Below, in pieces: positions 22,201 through 35,700 of a DNA stretch of 64,000 bases. Within the stretch, counting starts at the first letter, position 1. The number at the start of each line of letters is the position of its first letter. The notes below the pieces were generated by a model, which saw only the letters and a program-made list of their open reading frames with translations, did not search any database and was not told the origin of the DNA. Source of the stretch: Acanthamoeba castellanii str. Neff (lineage: Eukaryota; Discosea; Longamoebia; Acanthamoebidae); NCBI RefSeq assembly GCF_000313135.1, contig NW_004457429.1, positions 19,795 to 83,794 of the forward strand, in the 5' to 3' direction. The translations under genes were made by a program, and so were the position numbers.

Positions 22201-22392
22201 CTTCGGCTTGCAGGTCAAACTGAAGATTGTTGTACAGCCTCGACCGTCGGTTCAGGTGTAATTCAAAAAAGGAGTATATCATTTCCTTATGTTTTCTTTC
22301 TTTTCTTCTTAATTTATCGCAGGATCTTGGGCACACAATCGTTCGCCACATTCAATCGCGTTTCGTGCACATAGTAGAAACGTAGAAGACAA

Positions 22393-25300
22393 ATGGAGGC
22401 TGCCAAGGCGACAGGCGAGTCCATCGCACCGACGTATATATATGCACTCCTCCTTTCGCTCCTTAGTGCCGCTGCCGCTCGGATCAAAGCCATTCCTTTC
22501 CCCAAAATCCACTATTGCGCGATTAATCGCTTTGCCGTATCACTGGATTTTTCTTCTTCATCTCATGGCGGCTTGAACGACAAATCTCCACAAGCCACTC
22601 CGATTCTTATTATTCTGGGATTTTTTTTGTTGTTGCGCAGTGTGGAGCAGGAGAAGGCCGTGGCGGGCTTCGAGAGCGACCAGCCACCCGATGCCTACAC
22701 CGAGTGGGTGGCCGTTGATGGTGACCTCTTTGCTGCCGCGGAAGGTACCTACCGTCCCGCACCCAGTGCGCCTGCCGGTGGTAGATAGGACGCTAAGCGC
22801 CAGTTGCATTGCGTTGTCGGCCTCGATTATCAGACATGGAGCTGGGCCAGCTGCTGCAGGCATCCGGCTTCGGCCTGCTCGAGGCCATGTCCGCCATCGA
22901 GGTACCCCGAGCTCGTCTGCACACCGCATGCGCCTTCCTCGTGTTCTGCTCTTTTTCTCATATTTTCTTCTGGCCTGAGGTTCATTGACCTCTCCTCTCT
23001 ACTGCGTATTGCATTTGTCTCATCATCAACTGCCGGCAGATTATGGACCCGAAGATGGACAGCGGCATTGATGCGGAGGGCGTCTACACCTTTGAGGAGG
23101 CCCAGAAAGCCAACCTCCTGCCGGCCGAGCTCACCATCCCGCAGGTCATTGCCATCATGGACAAGGCGCTCTGCTGCGAGGTATCGCCTACCGTGTCACT
23201 ACTCTACCCCGTCTAACGTTGACGGCGTAATGCTGACTTCGCTTCATTTCCTCGCCTGCCAGCTCTCGTGGTACACGGGCTACAATCTCGCTCAAACGGT
23301 GCTGACGTGTCTGTACGCACACAAGCCCCAGGCAGTGCCCAACCGGTAGGCTACGCTCCCGGCCCTCTTTGTCTTGCTGCGCACTCTAGAGTGCCTTGCT
23401 GTTTCTCACTCTCTCCGACAGGTGGCTCAAAACGTATGCCTGCTCGGTCACAAAGACCTGCGATGAAGTCCGCACGATGGTGCGTTAAGAATAACTTCTC
23501 TCTCTCTCTCTCTCTCTCTCTCGCACTGCGTCAGTGCTGTGGGTAATACTTACTTACACTCCTTGACTGGACGGCTCAGGTCATGAACGCAGATGTCTAC
23601 GAAGAAGGCGATTTCCTGACCAGCACCTTTGGGTTTGCACTCGGATCGGACCTTGATCGAAGTAAGCTGCTCACCGAGCTCAAGGTACACAGCGCGCGCG
23701 CGTACGTGAGAGCCTCAATATGAGTAGGAACAACTCACATGCCCTGAGTCATAACAGGAAGTCGAGGAGGACCTCCAGAACAAAGTGAAGCTTCGCAAGG
23801 GACAAACGAAAGGCCTTCCCAAGAGTACGAGCCTGTTGGCTTGAGCTCTATTGATTGAAGCCTTCGAGTCAAGTTTTGACTGACGCTCCTTCTGTCCCTC
23901 AGACACTAGCCCACTGCAGGCCGATGCCTCCAAAGAAATTCAGTACTGCGAAGCGCTCCTCGCCAGGTTCAGACTCCGCAAGGTACCCTTCGCCCACTTG
24001 CTCATCTCTTGCGTGGGGCGTGTCAGCTCACCGGTCTTTCCGTGCTGCACGGGACTACAGTCCTTCCTGGTCATGTTGCAGCTCATGGACCAGAACGCCG
24101 GCGAAGGCCTGCCGGGCGCCAAGCGCGCCATCGAGGCCGCTCTCTCACATCTACCCCTCATTCTCAAGTCTCAATCGTACCGTTCCCGTTCATTGCAGTG
24201 CGTGGTGTTTTTTGAGAGGGGTATGAGCTGACGCGGTCTGGGGGGTTTCGATCGCAGGCTGGGTGGCGACATCCCTGAGCACATTTTTGACCCTCGTGCC
24301 GGCCGAAGGTAAACCCACGGATACACGCGCTCGCATGGAGGATTATTCGGCAGAGCCTAATGCGCTCCGCGCACCGACATCACACACTCACACACACACA
24401 CACACACACACACACCAGGATGCCGGTGTCTGTGCCCCCGCGAGTGATCGACATCCTCTCGGTGTCCGACGGCGTGGCCTACCTCCAGACCATTTTGAAT
24501 AACCATCTTCGTTTGTGTGACGCGATCGAGGAAGTCAATGCGTACGCTCTGCCACACTCTCCCACTGCGACACACCTGGTCGCCAGATATTATTAATTAA
24601 CGTTGCCGAATGGGTTTACCATTATGCAGGAGCTCGGGTAAAGGACTCGTGGGAAGGGACGAGCTCTCTGCCCTGCAAGACTTTGTCATCTCGGTCTCCG
24701 CGCGAGACCCGGACATCCTTACGCGGTCCCGCATGAGGGTGCGCTCCATTTGATCGGTTTTTTCTGATGGAGTACGCCCACTTGGCTCACTCGAGTGCAA
24801 CGTTGTTTGCCCGCATATGAATAGCTCCTGTGCTTCCACAGCCGCAAATTCCTGGGCCAGCGCGACATGCATGACGTCATTCGAGAGAGCATGAAGGTAC
24901 TACCGCCAGCTTAGCTTTACCAACTCAGCTCACTTAGCTGAGATCGAGTTCTCCATCTGACTGTGATGGTTTCAAGGCCTTCCCCCTCCCCACGGGAGTG
25001 GTGGAGCATGCGTTGGGCGTTTCTACGCTGGACAAGATCGGTCGGGTTCGTGCCGTTTCTCCCTCACTCTTCAGTGCTGAACAGTCGATATGCGGAGGTC
25101 AAGGCTTGGGAGCTCACTATTTAAATCACTCTGGCTGTGGCCGCTACAGGTGCTTGCGCAGCAATTCCGCATCCTGTCCTACAACCTGGCGCGCCAAAGG
25201 CGAAAGGTGATCTTAAGATCTTAAGAACTGTTTGCCATGCGAAGGTGACAGGGCTCTAACGCTCACCTTTACCTTCCCCCCCCCAGTTGCTGCGGTCTCT

Positions 25301-26934
25301 CGACGATTGGTCTGTGCTCGTGCACGACGCCGACATGGTGGACGCCCTCATCGACCAGAAGCAGGTAGGATCTACATTTACCGCACTACTCACCCTCCAC
25401 TGCTTTGCAACGCCACACATTCTCACCACCCGGTCCGCACATCTTCAGAGAGAGCGAATGAAGCGAGGCATGCCCGAGGGCGTGACCTACTGGTGGAGCT
25501 CCTGGGTGCGCATGCCCATCCGTTCAACTTTTAGCTCGGCCTTGGGTGATGTTCTGCACTAACATGCTGCTGCTGATTAGGTGGTGAGCCAAACGTTCCC
25601 AGTCCTGCGGCAATACCTGCTCTCCGGATTTGACCTGGGGCTTTACCAGCCGGCCGAGTACCCGATGATCTATTGGTACCTGGACTACCTCCTCGGGATG
25701 CACATCCGAACGCAGGTCCAAATGCGCGATGCCACCAAGCAGCAGACCGGCACCACCATGTCCAGTACGCATTCTTATTCTTTGTGCGAAGGTGAGCACC
25801 AGCGTCAGCTCACACTCACAAACTCCTCCGTTCTGGTCACACACACACACACACACACAACAGGCGGTGCCAGACGACCTGTGGCCGAGCGGCGAGCTGC
25901 TGCCGGAAGGGGAAAGCTGGCGCACGCAAGCAGGTACGTGCTCACTACTCTGCTGCGACTTGCGTGATCTTTTACTTCCTTCCTAACCTATCAGCAACTA
26001 ACCGTCCGTCCATCTCCACACAGCCCGCCGGCAAGGTGGCCAACGAAGCTGAGCCGACGGGGCCGGGTAGCACGCTGGCCACCCTCGACTTCTCGGCTCG
26101 TCAGCTGACCACCTACGCTCACCATCAGCTAGCCCAGGGACTCTACCGCGTACGTTTTGTTGTCCTTTGTAGCTTTATTACGACCGCCGCGCATGCGCTC
26201 ATATCGTGAGTGTGCGTGTGTGTGCGTGTGTACTCTGGGGGAAACCAGTTCCTGGTTGGGCTGGGCGTGCACCAGGGGCGTTCCCTGACGGACAAGACCG
26301 ATGGCTCAGAGTACGGTTCGCTGGAGAACCGCTTCTTCAGTCGCTTTGGCGGCTTCCAGCGCCTGGTCAACCCGCCCGCCCTGCACCCGGATCACTACAT
26401 CAACCTCACCAACGAACTCATCGAGAAGCATCGGACCGCGGAGGGCATCTACACGTCGGCTTCCGACGCCTTCAAGGAGGCCAAGGCCGCGCTTGGCATG
26501 GCCGTCAGCCACGCCTACCCTCCTCCGCCGGTGCTTGTCGAGGAGCTGAAGAACCTCGCCCAGGTGGTGGAGGCCAACCTGGCCACCGTCACCGCGCTGT
26601 TGAAGGACATGGAGTCTCCCAATGCCCCCAAGTCCATCGCGACCAAGGTGGTGAACTACGACTTCGCCATCAACAAGCACTACCCCGTTGTATCCGTCAA
26701 GGACAAGGGTACGCCCAACTTCATGATTTATTCTTGATTATTTATTTATTATTTCTCTTTCTCTGGTGTGGTGGCTGATCACGCCCGGTTGGGATTTGTG
26801 TCGCCGCAGGTGCTGCCACCAAGGAAGGCGAAAAGAAGAAGGCCAACAGGCGAAAGAAGAAGAAGGGAGGCGCCAACAAGGCGGACGACGCAGTGGCTGC
26901 CGATGGAAGCGCGGACAAGTCGCCCTCCGCCTAA
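22393..26934 (+). CDS. NAA35: NatC N-terminal acetyltransferase auxiliary subunit NAA35/Mak10
   Basis: Scaffold/auxiliary subunit of NatC, which acetylates nascent Met-hydrophobic N-termini at ribosomes. The first exon (MEAAKATGESIAP) splices to TVEQEKAVAGFESDQ after a 200-bp intron. The hallmark IMDPKMDSGID lies at 23040, followed by LTIPQVIAIMDKALCCELSW, then HKPQAVPNRWLKTYACSV and YEEGDF (family block GDF). Many short helical exons follow (RLLCFHSRKFLGQRDM, DKIGVLAQQFRIL). The last long exon (26249-26707) ends before a Lys-rich tail (EKKKANRRKKKKGGANK) that suits ribosome/RNA contact. Stop at 26932-26934. About 18 exons, with simple repeats confined to introns. Confidence 0.92.
23496..23521. 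repeat. (CT)n microsatellite in NAA35 intron
   Basis: A run of CT inside an intron, possibly doubling as a long polypyrimidine tract. Confidence 0.9.
24383..24416. repeat. (CA)n microsatellite in NAA35 intron
   Basis: About 16 CA units directly before an acceptor AG; a further CA run lies at 25840-25860 in the same gene. Confidence 0.9.
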
Positions 26935-27188
26935 GTGCGCGGGTCGTCGTCGCGCTGTCTGATGTCCTCCTTCGGTCTTTGTCTAGACAACAACGGCAGT
27001 AGTCCTTGCAAACGTTGTCTGTTTGCGTGATCACTGACCACACCTGTGTTTACCTTCACGAGCCTCGTCTTGCAGAACGGAGTAGTGGCCGGTGTGTCGG
27101 ACACGGGCTGCTGTCGTGCGCCCCCTAGCGCCACCTCCGCAACAGAAAAGAAGAAAAGAGTAGTTTGCCCAATTTTCAAAGACAAAAA

Positions 27189-29687
27189 ATGGAGGTGCCG
27201 CAGATTCACCAGAGCAGGTACCCGCCTGTGCCGTTGCCCTCCGACATCTCCCTGGCCGACTTCGTCCTGAACTCGGCCGCCTTCGGTTCGGCACCCGACC
27301 GTGCCATCCTGGCCGACCCCCAAGGCCGCACCCTCACTCCCCTCCAACTGCGTCGAGCTGTCCGCGCGGTACCCATTTTATTTTTCAGTATATTTATTTT
27401 ATTTACAATAGTAAAATCAAATTAATTAATAAATAATCAACTGATTCAGGTGGCGGCCGGTCTCCATGAAGACGGGGTGAGGAAGGGCGACGTGGTGTGC
27501 TTGTTTGCGCCGAACGTCCTGGAGTACCCGATCGCCATCTACGCCATCGCCACCCTTGGTACACACGCGCCGCCCACGCACACGCCGCTTCGGCGTCGAT
27601 CGACTTAGTTCGTCTCGTGCACGCTGACGTTGTGATGTGCGCGCCCAGGCGCGGTGTGCACCACGTGCAGTCCGCAGTACACCGCCGACGAACTGGCGCG
27701 ACAGCTCAACGACGCCGGCGCCACCTACCTCATCACCTTCTCTCAGTTCCTGGAGAAGGTGTGTCATGTGTCTCGTGTTGCGTGTCGCGTATCGCGTATC
27801 GTGTGTGTGTCGTGTGTTGTGTGTAACGATACGTATGATGTGCAGGCCGAGGTCGCATTGAAGGCCGTGGGCGGCGCAGCGGCGATCAAGCGGGTGTACG
27901 TGATCGGGAAGTCGGCATCGAGCGGCGACGCGAAGCCGTTCACGCAGCTGCTGGCCTGCACCAGCGCGCCGCCGCAGGTGAAGATCGACCCCAAGACCGA
28001 CCTCGTCGCCCTGCCCTATTCCAGCGGCACCACGGGCCTCAACAAGGGCGTGGCCCTGACCCACTTCAACCTCGTCGCCAACATCTCGCAGGCACTCTCG
28101 CGCCCACTCCCTCACGCACCTCCCAGCGCACACCCTAACATCAACCGCACACCCACACACACCACCGCACACACACACCATCGCACACGCACAACTACAC
28201 ACATGCGACCGCACACGCACACAGTATGTGGGCATGGAACGTAGCGTGGGGCCGGGCGACGTGTTCCTGGCCACGTTGCCCTGGTTCCACATCTACGGCA
28301 TGGTGATAGTCATGCACGCGGGTCTCTACCGCGGCGTCAAGCTGGTGGCCCTGCCCTCGTTCGACCTCGCCTCCTACCTGCGGCTCACGCAGGTGCGCCC
28401 TGCCTGCCCTGCTCTGCCCGCAACGGCGCTCGCGTATACTCACGCGTGCACCACTGCGCGCGGGCCTGCAGGAGCACAGGGTGACGGTCGCGCACATCGT
28501 GCCGCCCATCGCGCTCTTGCTGGCCAAGCACCCCAGCGTCGCGCAGCACGACGTGTCCTCGCTCCGGGCCGTCTTCTCGGGCGCCGCCCCGCTCTCGCGT
28601 ACGTGAGCTCCTTCGTTCTTCGTTCTTCGTTCTTCGTTCTTTTCTTGATGCCCTGTTGCAACGGCAATGCAGGAGAGGTCGAGGATCAGCTGCGGCAGCG
28701 TCTGCCCAAAGTGCGCATCATCCAGGGCTATGGCATGACCGAGATGTCGCCTCTCTCCCACGTGTGCCTCCTCACCGACGACGCGGTCCCGCCCGGCTCG
28801 TGCGGCCAGTTACGCCACCACACCAGCGCTTTTGCCATGCTGTGGTTTTGACGTGTTGTGTGTGTAGGCTGGTGCCGAATTGCGAGGCCAAGCTGGTCCA
28901 CTTGGAGACGGGCCAGCCTCTCAAGTCCTACGACGACGAGGGCGAACTGTGCGTGCGTGGTCCCAACATCATGCAGGGTTCGGCCAACCACAACTACGTT
29001 CTGTGAGCGACACACACACCACTCACGGCGCGTGCAGGTTATTTAAATCGGCCGGACGCCACCAAGGAGACTATCGACGCCGACGGCTTCCTCCACACGG
29101 GCGACATCGCCAAGGTAGACCGCGAGGGGTACTATTTCATCATCGACCGCGCCAAGGAGCTCATCAAATACAAGGGTACGATGTGAGTCGGCATCGTCAT
29201 CGTCTCCCTCGGCGGCGAGTCATGGGAGTAAAAAACTAACCTCTCTCAATCCGGGCAGGCTTCCAGGTGCCACCGGCAGAATTGGAAGCGAAGCTGCTGG
29301 ACCACCCGGCCATCGCCGATGTGGCCGTCGTGGGCATACCCGACCCCTACGCTGGCGAGGTACGCGTGTGCGGTGTGTGCGGTGGTGCGGTGGTGCGTGT
29401 GCGGTTACTGATTGTAATTTTGTGCACAGCTGCCCAAGGCTTTCGTGGTGAAGAAGGCCGACGCTGGCGAGCTGCGGGGGAAGGACGTGGTGGAGTGGCT
29501 CGACAAGAAGGTGGCGCCCTCCAAGCGGCTCCGCGGAGGAGTGCAGTTCGTGGAGGCCATTCCCAAGTCGGCGAGCGGCAAGATCCTGCGCCGCCTGGTC
29601 AAACAGCTCCACCGCGAGGGGACCTCGGCCGACGGCCACCACCATCACCACCACCCCTTCCCCGGCAGCACCCCCGCCAAGCTGTAA
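27189..29687 (+). CDS. 4-coumarate:CoA ligase-like acyl-CoA synthetase with PTS1-like C-terminus
   Basis: ANL-superfamily adenylate-forming enzyme making acyl- or aryl-CoA. The start at 27189 gives [20 protein letters not shown], typical of plant-type 4CL. Motifs in order: [18 protein letters not shown] (AMP-binding loop), [20 protein letters not shown], a segment ending [12 protein letters not shown], then [18 protein letters not shown] (hinge) and [11 protein letters not shown] with the catalytic Lys. About 11 exons. The tail has six His in a row and ends in AKL, a close variant of the SKL peroxisomal import signal, so a peroxisomal beta-oxidation role is likely (inference). The start codon lies 255 bp after the NAA35 stop. 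Confidence 0.93.
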
Positions 29688-29741
29688 CACCACCCAGACC
29701 CAGAGGTATTTTTTTAATACATTTATTTTTAGAGAGTGGAC

Positions 29742-32700
29742 TCAGCTGTCGAACTGGGTGTAGTGGGTCGAGGAGGCAGCCAGCTTGTCCTTGCCCTTGC
29801 TCTTCTTGGCTGTCAGGTTGCCACGAAGGCCCTCCTCGATGTCGTGGTTGTTGCCGTGGTCAGCTTCGTTATTGTCCTCCTGACCGCCGAGGTAGTGCTC
29901 GCGAACATCCTGTCGGCTGGCGGCCCAGGTGTAGCTCTTCTTGGGCGGCGATGACCCGTCGCGGCTCTTCTTCATTCCTTCCCTGACCACCTGCGAGCCT
30001 TCCTTCTTCGCCTCGCCGTCCTCGTGCTCCAGGCCGTCGCCTTCGCTTTCGTGGTCGCTGGTCTCAAGGTGATGGTCACCGCCGTCGATGCCTTCGTCGT
30101 AGGGTCGTGCGGTCTGTACTGCGCCCAGCCGAGTGGCCGCGCGGCCGCGTTGTTGCGCGTTGTTGTTGTTCTTCTGTTTGGACGTCTTGTGCGCGCCCCT
30201 GAGGTCGCGCTCGGCGGCGAACAGGGCCTCGAGCGTCTTGACCACGGCCGACATGTCCGGCCTCTCCTCCGGCCTCGGGCTCCAGCACCTGGCCATCAGC
30301 TCGCCGAACGCCTGCACCGTCATTGTAAGGTGGCTACTACTAATAAACAAAATAATAATAATAAATTCTAGCAATTCATAGAAATCAAATGACGTACGCG
30401 AGGGCAGTGCGAGGGGACGGCGGGGCGGCCGCCCTGGAGGACGAAGGGCGGGATGTCCCACACGCGCGGGATGTCGGTGTAGGGCTCCCTGCGGGTGTAG
30501 AGCACCCACAGCATGACCCCGAACGAGTACACGTCGATCTTGGCCGAGTAGGGCACGCGCTCGAGGATCTCCGGCGCCATGTAGACCGGAGTGCCGAGCG
30601 CCGCAGTGTGGTTGTAGGGCTCCTGGGCCTGCGTGATCGAGCGCGACGTGCCAAAGTCGGCGATCTTGCACGCCACCGGCGCCTTGGCCGACAGCGAGAT
30701 GACGAGGAAGTTGTCCGGCTTGATGTCCCTGTGCAGCACTCCGTTCCTATTTGTTGGTTGTTAGTCGTTCGAACAAAATTAATAAGGCCAGGTCTAGGCT
30801 CGGGCGCAGATCAGAGGTGCCGGCGTACGTGTGGAGGAAGCTGAGGGCCTTGGCCATGTCCAGGGCGAACTTGAGCATCACCAAATAGTTGAACGGCCGG
30901 TCGGACAACACCACGTCGGCCACGCTGCCTGTGCAGTGGTGTGGGTGGTGAGCAACCCGAGTCTCTCAATGAATGATAGCCGAAGTGAAAGGTGGTTACC
31001 GTTTTCGCAGAGTTCGGTGACGAGGCAGGCCTTGTAGGGCACAACCGACGCCCCGATGAAGTGCAGCACGTACGGGCAGCGCAGGCGCATCATCAGGTCC
31101 ACCTCCCTGCGGAACTCCTCCATCTCCCGGGGATCCTCCTGGGAGTTGATGATCTTGGCCGCCACTTCCTGTCCTCTGTAAGTGGCCTTGTACACCGTAC
31201 CGAACGACCCCCGACCTGTACTTGATCTTAAGATGTGGTGTTGTGTCGTGTCGTGTGCGTGTGTGTCGTGTGTGTCGTGTGTGTCGTGTGTGTCGTGTGT
31301 GTCGTGTGTGTCGTGTGTGTCGTGTGTGTCGTGTGTGTCGTGTGTGTCGTGTGTGTCGTGTGCGTGTCTAAGAAAGTACCGATGGCGGGAGGCTTGGTGA
31401 TGATGTCGTCGGGGTCAAGCTTGTGCGACAGCTCGCCCACGAGCTTGATGGTGAACAGGTGCATGCCGAGACCCTCGACCTCGAACTTGATCTTGCGCTC
31501 GATGCTGGTCGTCATGTGCAGCGTCACGTACACGTGCACCATCGCGCTCTTGCCCTGCGGAGAGGCCACAACAGTTGGTCTCCATCGACGCTTTTCAACG
31601 GTTCAGGGAGAAGAAGAAGAAAAGGAGTATTCGAACCGTCTTGATGACACCGCTGCCCGGGTGCAGGCGGCAGCTGAATTTTTCGTTCTCGGCCGGCACG
31701 AAGAAGGTGAACTTGCGCGTGGGTCCTTTACCACGCATTGAAGAGTTAGCACGTGGGCATGGTATGCGTGGAATGTGAGGAGCGGGAGATACAAACCGTA
31801 GTTGGTGAGGGTGAGAATGTCGTGGAGCTCGTGCTCCACCGGCGATCGGTCGTTCGGGCCGAGACCGAAGGTGAGCACCTTGGGCGCGAACGAAATGTGC
31901 GCCGTCTCCAACTCATTGAGCGAGACCTCCCTTGACACCCTCCTGCTAAATGTGTGTGTGTGTGTGTGTGTGGTGTGAGCCTCTAACTGGTGCGGTGATG
32001 CATATAGCCTGGTGCGGGACGTACGATCCAGCGTAGGACGAGGAAGACGAAGACATATCACTCATTTCCGTGGCCTCGTCCATTTCGTCTTCTTCCGACC
32101 ACTGCTGGGCGAGGAGGAGCTGCTGCTCCTTCCTCTTGCGCCTGGCCAAGTAGAACAGGACCGCAGCCAGAAGGACGACGCACATGAGCACCAGCAGCAG
32201 CAGGCCGCCCACCCCGCCCACCACTCCGGCCACGATGGCTCCTGCGACAATGTAAAGAATGCGTCAGCACGTAAGCGACAGGTGAAGAGTTCAGAATGGA
32301 ATGGTACGCACCGGTCTGGGAGTCATCCGAGACGCACAGGCCATCCGCTGTGAAGGTGCCGCTCTTGCATTCTTGGCATTGTACGTAAAACAGTGAACAC
32401 AGGCGCGTTTTCGATTACCAATAAAAAAACAAACAAAATGGAGGTGTACCGGCCCCGAGGATGTTGATTCTGAACAGCGAAGAGCGGGTGGGACCGTGGT
32501 AGACCAGATCGTTCTCCGTCGGGTTGAATGCAAAGATCACCTGCGCGCCACAGCCGACGAGCAAAATAGTCAGACCAATTGGGGCGAGATGCTGGCTACC
32601 AGGGAAACATCACAGCTGTACCTTCACCAGCCCCGGGTCAATGGAGTGATCGTAGAGATCGGTGGTATCGATTCGCCTCGTGAAGCGGCACGTCGTAACG

Positions 32701-35700
32701 CCGTCAACATGCTCACCGGATACGTCAAACAAGTCTTGCCTTCCACCCAGTTCGACGTCGCTGCAAGTACCGCCACGAGTGAGACGTGAGGTGTGGCCAT
32801 ATATCACAGTAGAGCAGCAGCTGCAACTCGCGTACGTCTTCGGAGGACCCACGTCAAGGGCAAACATGTCGGTGATGCTGTACGAACCATTGTCGGTCCT
32901 GATGCAGTGTATGTTAGAACGAGCAAGGTTGTTCCTCATCCCTTTACGCGTGATGAGTACGAATAGACAAGATACGTGACATACCGGCGGCACATGTGAA
33001 TGTCGGCATTCTTCATGGTATTGGGGTCGGCCTTGAACCCGATCCCCACCCAACCCGAGTTGCGGCACTGTAGGCGGTCGTGTGCGTGTCGTGTGTGTGT
33101 CGTGTGTCATTCTTCAGGAGGACTACCAATTTTGTTGTGACGTAGGAATATGCAATAGTCTGTCGATTTACCTGGAGCATGATGTGGAGTCGGTTGTTGC
33201 TGCGGTCAACAGTCCATGAGAAGCGGTAGGCCGGTGAGAGGTCCATGAAGTGGGCGTACTCTCCTGCGTACGGGAAAAACTGATCGCCGACCCCTGCCAG
33301 AAGAACAAACCAGTGAGAAATCGAACGAACGTTTACCAGATAACTCGAGCAGCAGCGTGGCCAACGGCAGCGTACCCACTTGCGAGAGATAGCGAGACTG
33401 GAGCCAGAAGGTCTCGCCAGCGAAGGTCGCCCACGGTTTGACTCCGGTGTTGCGAGCAATGATGTCCATCAGCGTCTGTTGGCGCACGACCAGGTCGGAG
33501 TGGTCAGTAGCTCGAACGCAGCCACAGGCGCTACGACGAACCGAAGGTGCGTACCGTGTTGTAAATGAGCGCAAGCTCGTCGGGAGTGAACATTCCGGGC
33601 CGCTCGTACCAAAATCTGTCACCGTCCCGCATGCGCTCCAGCTGATGAACGGAAGTGAGCGAACAAGTCAGAGCTGAAAGGCTCAATCGAGAGGAAAAGC
33701 ACCTGACGAATGATTGCGTTGTGGAACAGCGGTCCCAGATTGGAGTAGGTGACCTTCTCTGTGCACACGAAAGAAACGTAAGAGACCACCAAGAGAAGGC
33801 AAGTCACTGGCGCACGTTACCCTCCAGCAGTCCGCCGACATAGGGATCCATGTGCTCAGGTCCAGAATAGAGTTCCTCCAGAATGGCCTGGAGGAGGCCG
33901 ACGCCAGGGTGAGCTAAACATGTGAGGCAAGGCCCAAGGAAAGTAAACGCACCCTTATCTCGCTGTCGCTGGTGAACTCTGCAAAGGTCGCCGGAGGGCT
34001 GCTCGTGAGATTGAGCGCCTGAGCACAACGTGATGACAATTCGGAGTGGTGAGAGCGCATACTTGGAAGTGCGAGGCAAGTAAGTAAACAAGTCAGGACC
34101 GCCGCACCCTGAGACATGCATTATAGCCGGGCAGGCCGTGGTCACGTCCCCGCTGGATGTTCGTCGCAGCCAAATCACCGCAGATCCCGACCGGCCACTG
34201 ATTCTGGTTGTAGATCGGCGTGCTGAACATGAAGTTACGGCTGTCGACAGACCCGAGAGATTTTAGTACTGGTGGTCAGTTCCTACATCCAAAGTGTGAT
34301 TGAGTTGTTATGCGTACACATCGGAGACGAATGATTCGTCGACCGCGCCCTGTGGTTGCACGAGAGAGCCACGAATGACCGAGTCATGCAGGCTGTTGTC
34401 CTCGGTGAGCGCCGGATCGCTGTAGCACAGTTATGATAACATAAAAAAAGAATGACAAGTTTAGTAAGTGAAACACACAGGAGACGGAACGGGAGTCATC
34501 ATATAGCGTACTAGAAAACCTCGCGCAACAGAAGGTTGCCGAAACCGGCTTCTTGGAAGTTCTCGTCGAGCAGTGGGATCACACTGTTGGCCTCGGAGTG
34601 ACCGTACCGCAACGCCGCTGCGCAGAAGAAATTGTCGACCGACGGATCCACGTCGGGGTTGTAACCTGTGCAATACAAGAAAGAGAAGACGTTGAGGCTG
34701 TTGGCCCATTTTTGGTGAGGCCCATGAGCCACTTTTCGCTTGTACCTTGGTAGGGCGACAAATATGTCCCGAGCTCCGCGGCCAGCCATTCCCTGGTCGA
34801 TATCTTCTGCCAGAAGGCGATCAGCCTTCAAAGACAAGAATTAGACCTGACACTATTACAATCGCCGGGGCGTATTTCGCAACTGCGGAACGGGTACCAT
34901 TTACGCGCCTGGATGAAGAGCATGTCTTCGGCCCACTCTGGGTTGGCCGCCCTGAATTCAGCGCACAGGCGATTGTGCTCCGAGCCCAAGACCTGGCATC
35001 GAGGAGTGGTTAACGTGGCGTTGCAAGAACGTAGATATCGACACAGAGAGGGAACGCACATCGGTGAGGGCGACCATATACGGAGTTTTGTTGGTGCGCT
35101 GGTCGCCACGCAACTTCATGATGTCAACGTTGGGGTTGACCTTGAAGGCAAACTGTGCGAGCGCCAATCAATTCAATGCCCTTCCGATCAAACACGTAGC
35201 AGCATTCAGACAACCGTACCACTTGGGTGAAGTTGAGCCAGAAATTGTTGTTGATCTCGCACCGAGGACCCGTACCGGTCATCTCACGCATGGGAAACCA
35301 AAGGGTGAGGTTGTCGGTCGGTCTACAAAAAAGCTCAGCCTCGTCAGTGCCACTGTCACAAGGTGCGGTGGGAGGCATAGTAACGCACCCGTAAAGGAAC
35401 GAAGCATCAATAAACGATGTGGTGTCGTGCATCTGCTCTCTCAGAACCTACCGACAGGGAATAGGGAAAGTTGAATGGTTACAAACCATCTAACAAGCAC
35501 TCTGCTGGGGGTAGTTGTCACGTACGTTGGGAGCGGTGTTGCCCTCGAAGGGATACGAGCGTCGGAAGTAGCACACTTCAGTCCCAGAAAGCGTCGGGTC
35601 GTAAAAAAGATCGCCTTGCGGCACTGGAATGTCCAAATTCTCCACGGGTGCCGGGTAGGATTGAGTGGCCGGGATGAACGGGGCTGCCTCTCCTGCACGC

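Noticed and set aside
21337..22374. 345-residue open frame on the + strand
   Set aside because: It runs through the SIN1 end out of frame and then antisense through the secreted-protein gene; no domain.
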